From: Mycobacterium sp. PS03-16
Lineage (GTDB): Bacteria > Actinomycetota > Actinomycetes > Mycobacteriales > Mycobacteriaceae
Reading direction: 5' to 3'
NCBI RefSeq assembly: GCF_004570325.1
Contig: NZ_SPQO01000040.1
Span: forward strand, 1 to 36,844
Length of the DNA stretch: 36,844 bases
Shown here: in pieces, positions 34,246 to 36,844 of the stretch
Position numbering within the stretch: the stretch's first letter is position 1
Layout: each line of letters begins with the position of its first letter
Position numbers and translations under genes: made by a program
Notes under the pieces: generated by a model
Database searches by the model: none
The model's input: only the letters and a program-made list of their open reading frames with translations
What the model was told of the DNA's origin: nothing

Positions 34246-35100
34246 GTGGCCAGCACCAAGAAGCTGTTCAAGGCTTTGACCCGCCGCGGCCCCCATCGCG
34301 TTCTGCGCGGTGACCTGGCCTTCGCCGGTGTCCCCGGGGTGGTCTACACCCCCGAATCGGGGCTCAACCTGCCCGGTGTGGCATTCGGCCACGACTGGTT
34401 GGCCAGTGCCCTGCGCTACAGCGGCACCCTCGAGCACCTCGCCTCCTGGGGCATCGTGGCGGCCGCGCCCGCCACCGAGACGTCGATCGCGCCGTCGGTG
34501 CTCAACCTGGCGTTCGATCTGGGGACCACGCTCGACGTGATCACCGGGGTGCGGCTCGGCCCCGGGAAGATCAGCGTGCACCCGACGAAACTGGGCGTGG
34601 CCGGACACGGTTTCGGCGGGTCGGCGGCTGTGTTCGCCGCTGCCGGGATGGCGGGCAAACCGCACGCGCCCAAGGCCGTCGCCGCGCTGTTCCCCTCGGT
34701 GTCCAGCCCGCCCGCCGTCGCGCCCGCGGGGTCGCTGCGGACGCCCGGCCTGATCCTGGCCGACCCCGGTGACCCGATGTCCCTGCGCTCCAATGCGGTG
34801 GAACTGGCCCGGGTGTGGCGGCCGGCGACGTTGCGGTCGGTGCACAAGGTGACCGCGGGCGGCCTGGTCGAGGGTCGCCGCCTGGCGCGCGCGGTCAAGA
34901 TGCCCGGCGCCGACCGCGGCACCCAGAAGATCGTCCGCGCGCTGCTCACCGGATACCTGCTCCACGAACTCGCCGGCGACAAGAGTTACCGCGACTTCGC
35001 CGACGCGGAGGCGGTGCTGCCCAAGACCGACGTCATGGACCCGTTCGCCGACGATCCGGTCGATCTGGAGAACAAGGTCGTCGCGCTGCTGAAACCCTGA
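34246..35100 (+). CDS. Alpha/beta hydrolase-like protein, Rv3438 homologue
   Basis: 284-residue protein with a dienelactone-hydrolase-like alpha/beta fold: VVYTPESGLNLPGVAFGHDWL, then LGVAGHGFGGSAAVFAAAG and GLILADPGDPMS. The nucleophile elbow reads GHGFGG, with Gly where Ser or Cys is expected, so it may not be a hydrolase. The length fits Rv3438 and the place next to glmS agrees. GTG 34246 was chosen because it lies exactly 6 nt after TACGGT (34234-34239), a leaderless arrangement; a GTG at 34228 would lie upstream of that promoter. Function unknown. Confidence 0.8.
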   Translation: MASTKKLFKALTRRGPHRVLRGDLAFAGVPGVVYTPESGLNLPGVAFGHDWLASALRYSGTLEHLASWGIVAAAPATETSIAPSVLNLAFDLGTTLDVITGVRLGPGKISVHPTKLGVAGHGFGGSAAVFAAAGMAGKPHAPKAVAALFPSVSSPPAVAPAGSLRTPGLILADPGDPMSLRSNAVELARVWRPATLRSVHKVTAGGLVEGRRLARAVKMPGADRGTQKIVRALLTGYLLHELAGDKSYRDFADAEAVLPKTDVMDPFADDPVDLENKVVALLKP

Positions 35101-35110
35101 GTGGTCCCAA

Positions 35111-35131
35111 CCAACCGGTTGGCTGTATAAC
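35111..35131 (+). promoter_or_regulatory. Palindromic operator and promoter of the LLM oxidoreductase
   Basis: CCAACCGGTTGG (35111-35122) is a perfect 12-bp palindrome, 3 bp before a -10-like TATAAC (35126-35131), which is 6 nt from the ATG. The palindrome would sit between -35 and -10, where a TetR-type repressor could block the promoter. Confidence 0.5.
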
Positions 35132-35137
35132 TTGTCC

Positions 35138-36178
35138 ATGCGGACAGGCATCTTCCTGAGTTATGCGGGCGGCTTTCGCGAGGCCGTCGAGGACGTCGTC
35201 GAACTCGAGAAGGTGGGCGTCGACATCGCGCTGGTGGCCGAGGCGTACTCCTTCGACGCGATCAGCCAGCTGGGCTACCTCGCGGCCAAGACCACGCGGA
35301 TGGAGATCGGCTCGGGCGTGGTGCCGATCTATGTGCGCACCCCGTCACTGCTGGCGATGACCGCGGCCGGGTTGGACTACGTGTCCGACGGCCGCTTCCG
35401 ATTGGGCATCGGCACATCAGGGCCGCAGGTCATGGAGGGCTTCCACGGCGTGCCCTTCGACGCGCCGCTGGGCCGCACCCGCGAGGTGGTGGAGATCTGC
35501 CGCACGGTGTGGCGCCGGGAGAACGTCGAATTCGACGGCCGCTACTATCAGATCCCCCTGCCCGCCGACCGGGGCACCGGGCTGGGCAAGCCCTTGCACC
35601 TGATCAATCATCCTGTGCGCGAGCGTATTCCGATCACCATCGCCGCACTGGGCCCGAAGAATGTGGAGCTCACCGCGGAGATCGCCGAGGGCTGGCAGCC
35701 GGTGTTCTTCCTTCCCGAACGCGCCGACGCGGTGTGGGGGGACGCCCTGCGCGCCGGCACGGCCAAACGGGATCCGGCGCTCGGCCCGCTCGACGTCATG
35801 GTGAGCGCGGCGCTGGCCATCGGCGACAACGTCGACGACCGGATGGACTGGGTGAAACCGCAACTCGCGCTGTACATCGGCGGGATGGGGGCGCGCGGCA
35901 AGAACTTCTACCACAACCTGGCCACCCGGTACGGCTACGGCGACGTGGCCGACCGCATCCAGGAGCTCTACCTCGATGGTAAGAAAGCCGAGGCGATCGC
36001 GGCCGTGCCCGACGACCTGGTGCGCTCGGTGTCGCTGATCGGGCCCAAGCCGTTCGTCAAGGAACGGCTGGCCGCGTACGCGGAGGCCGGGGCCACCACG
36101 CTGCTGCTGCAACCGTTGACCGCCGACCGCCGCGAATCCATCCGTTTCGTCGAGGAACTGACCGCACTGCTGCCCTGA
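35138..36178 (+). CDS. LLM-class F420-dependent oxidoreductase
   Basis: 346-residue luciferase-like TIM-barrel protein of the mycobacterial F420-dependent type, close in layout to Rv3520c. Features: VELEKVGVDIALVAEAYSFDA, MEIGSGVVPIYVRTPSLLAM, VSDGRFRLGIGTSGPQVMEG, and ITIAALGPKNVELTAEIAEGW. Such enzymes move hydride with coenzyme F420 or FMN; the substrate is unknown. ATG 35138 follows TATAAC by 6 nt, suggesting a leaderless mRNA, under a palindromic operator. It does not belong to the core glmS region in M. tuberculosis as I recall, so it may be an insertion here. Confidence 0.9.
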   Translation: MRTGIFLSYAGGFREAVEDVVELEKVGVDIALVAEAYSFDAISQLGYLAAKTTRMEIGSGVVPIYVRTPSLLAMTAAGLDYVSDGRFRLGIGTSGPQVMEGFHGVPFDAPLGRTREVVEICRTVWRRENVEFDGRYYQIPLPADRGTGLGKPLHLINHPVRERIPITIAALGPKNVELTAEIAEGWQPVFFLPERADAVWGDALRAGTAKRDPALGPLDVMVSAALAIGDNVDDRMDWVKPQLALYIGGMGARGKNFYHNLATRYGYGDVADRIQELYLDGKKAEAIAAVPDDLVRSVSLIGPKPFVKERLAAYAEAGATTLLLQPLTADRRESIRFVEELTALLP

Positions 36179-36181
36179 CGC

Positions 36182-36844
36182 TCATTCACCGACCTGAGGG
36201 AGTTCGTCCGCGGCGATCGCGCACGGGGTGGCCGCCGGTTCCGGCGCGGCGTCCGGCGGCAACTCGGCCGCCAACGGAGCCGGGGTCGGCGCCGGCGGAT
36301 CCGAGGGCGCGACAGCTGGTTCGCGTTCCCCGTCAGAGGCGTCCGCGACCTCGGTGACCGGCTCGCCGGCCGGCGGTGCCGCGGATCCGACTGTTGCACA
36401 GTGGTCTTCGCCGGACTTCTCGGTGGCATCGGTGGATGCGGCCTCCTCATCCACGGGGTCGTCCCCGGTCGTCTCGTCGTCGGGCTCGCTGTCGTCGTCG
36501 AGGCCTTCGTGGTCTTCGACGTCTTCGGGGTCATCGAAGCCTTCGAGGTCGTCGTCGGTATTCCGTTCGTCGGGATCGGGCTCGTCGATCGTCTCGTCCA
36601 GCCCGGTGCCGCCGAGCGCGTCGCCGGCCGCGGGCAGCAGACCGCTCAGCAGATCGCCGAACTGCTGACCCAGCCCGGACAGGCCCGACAGGCCCGAGCC
36701 GACACCCGGCATGCCGCCCATACCGCCCAGCGAGGGCGCGGCACCCGGCGGCGCGGCCGCGGCGGGATCCACCCCGGACACCGGCGCGGCCGGCCAGTTC
36801 TGCGGCGCGGTCCAGGGCGCCGCCGCGCCCAGTGCCGGAGACGC
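36182..36844 (-). CDS. Acidic Ala/Pro-rich protein, Rv3439c-like (partial, C-terminal part)
   Basis: The C-terminal 220 codons of a gene running off the right edge; the frame stays open to base 36844 without a credible start. The visible protein has a Gly/Leu/Ser-rich stretch (GLSGLSGLGQQFGDLLSGLL), a strongly acidic low-complexity segment (many Asp and Glu over about 60 residues), then an Ala/Pro-rich end with two Cys residues and the terminus ADELPQVGE. This composition and the position near glmS match the Ala/Pro-rich Rv3439c of M. tuberculosis. No enzyme motif is visible. It converges with the LLM oxidoreductase, 3 nt apart. Confidence 0.65.
   Translation of the reverse strand, partial: ASPALGAAAPWTAPQNWPAAPVSGVDPAAAAPPGAAPSLGGMGGMPGVGSGLSGLSGLGQQFGDLLSGLLPAAGDALGGTGLDETIDEPDPDERNTDDDLEGFDDPEDVEDHEGLDDDSEPDDETTGDDPVDEEAASTDATEKSGEDHCATVGSAAPPAGEPVTEVADASDGEREPAVAPSDPPAPTPAPLAAELPPDAAPEPAATPCAIAADELPQVGE

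Overview
The window looks like chromosomal DNA of a GC-rich, fast-growing-type Mycobacterium (Mycolicibacterium). Evidence: WhiB3, a GroEL1 with a His-rich tail beside GroES and a CIRCE operator, a gadB / alr / tsaE / tsaB / rimI / tsaD gene string, glmS, an F420-type oxidoreductase, and several start codons placed 6-8 nt after a TANNNT -10 box (leaderless mRNAs). No tRNA, rRNA, CRISPR array, insertion sequence or phage gene was seen.

Layout. (1) 1-914: partial minus-strand gene like M. tuberculosis Rv3415c, divergent from whiB3. (2) 964-14235: an accessory block between whiB3 and groEL1, which are neighbours in M. tuberculosis. It holds an SDR-type NAD(P)-binding protein, a type I DAHP synthase behind an aromatic-codon leader peptide and terminator hairpin, a coupled epoxide hydrolase / HD / DUF4349 lipoprotein set, a lipoprotein fusing a lytic transglycosylase to a DUF1460 amidase, a large sulfatase, a TAP-like peptidase lipoprotein, and an acyl-CoA ligase plus enoyl-CoA hydratase pair. 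Three copies of one palindromic element sit at gene ends in this block. (3) 14153-16325: groEL1, groES and CIRCE. (4) 16317-23285: a second accessory block, a B12-dependent diol-dehydratase-type system: fused large+medium subunit, small subunit and reactivase ATPase on the minus strand, with an APC permease and a PucR-family regulator diverging on the plus strand. (5) 23350-34190: core minus-strand genes tsaD, rimI, tsaB, tsaE, an alpha/beta hydrolase, alr, gadB, the NAD(P)HX repair enzyme, another alpha/beta hydrolase and glmS. (6) 34246-36844: an Rv3438-like protein, an LLM-class oxidoreductase and a partial acidic Ala/Pro-rich gene like Rv3439c.

How genes work together. tsaE-tsaB-rimI-tsaD are chained by 4-nt overlaps and supply the tRNA t6A machinery. 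alr and glmS feed peptidoglycan synthesis. The ligase and hydratase look like part of an acyl-CoA degradation route. In the dehydratase block the permease probably imports the substrate, the dehydratase converts it to an aldehyde, the reactivase repairs the cobalamin enzyme and PucR probably controls expression. Two second-shell active-site positions of the dehydratase differ from classical diol dehydratase (Ser to Asp, Gln to Thr), so its substrate may not be propanediol. The reactivase gene ends inside the CIRCE operator of groES-groEL1.

Best candidates for something new: the dehydratase-permease-PucR cassette with its altered active site; the aromatic-codon leader upstream of the DAHP synthase; the transglycosylase-DUF1460 fusion; and the palindromic element that the enoyl-CoA hydratase frame runs through.
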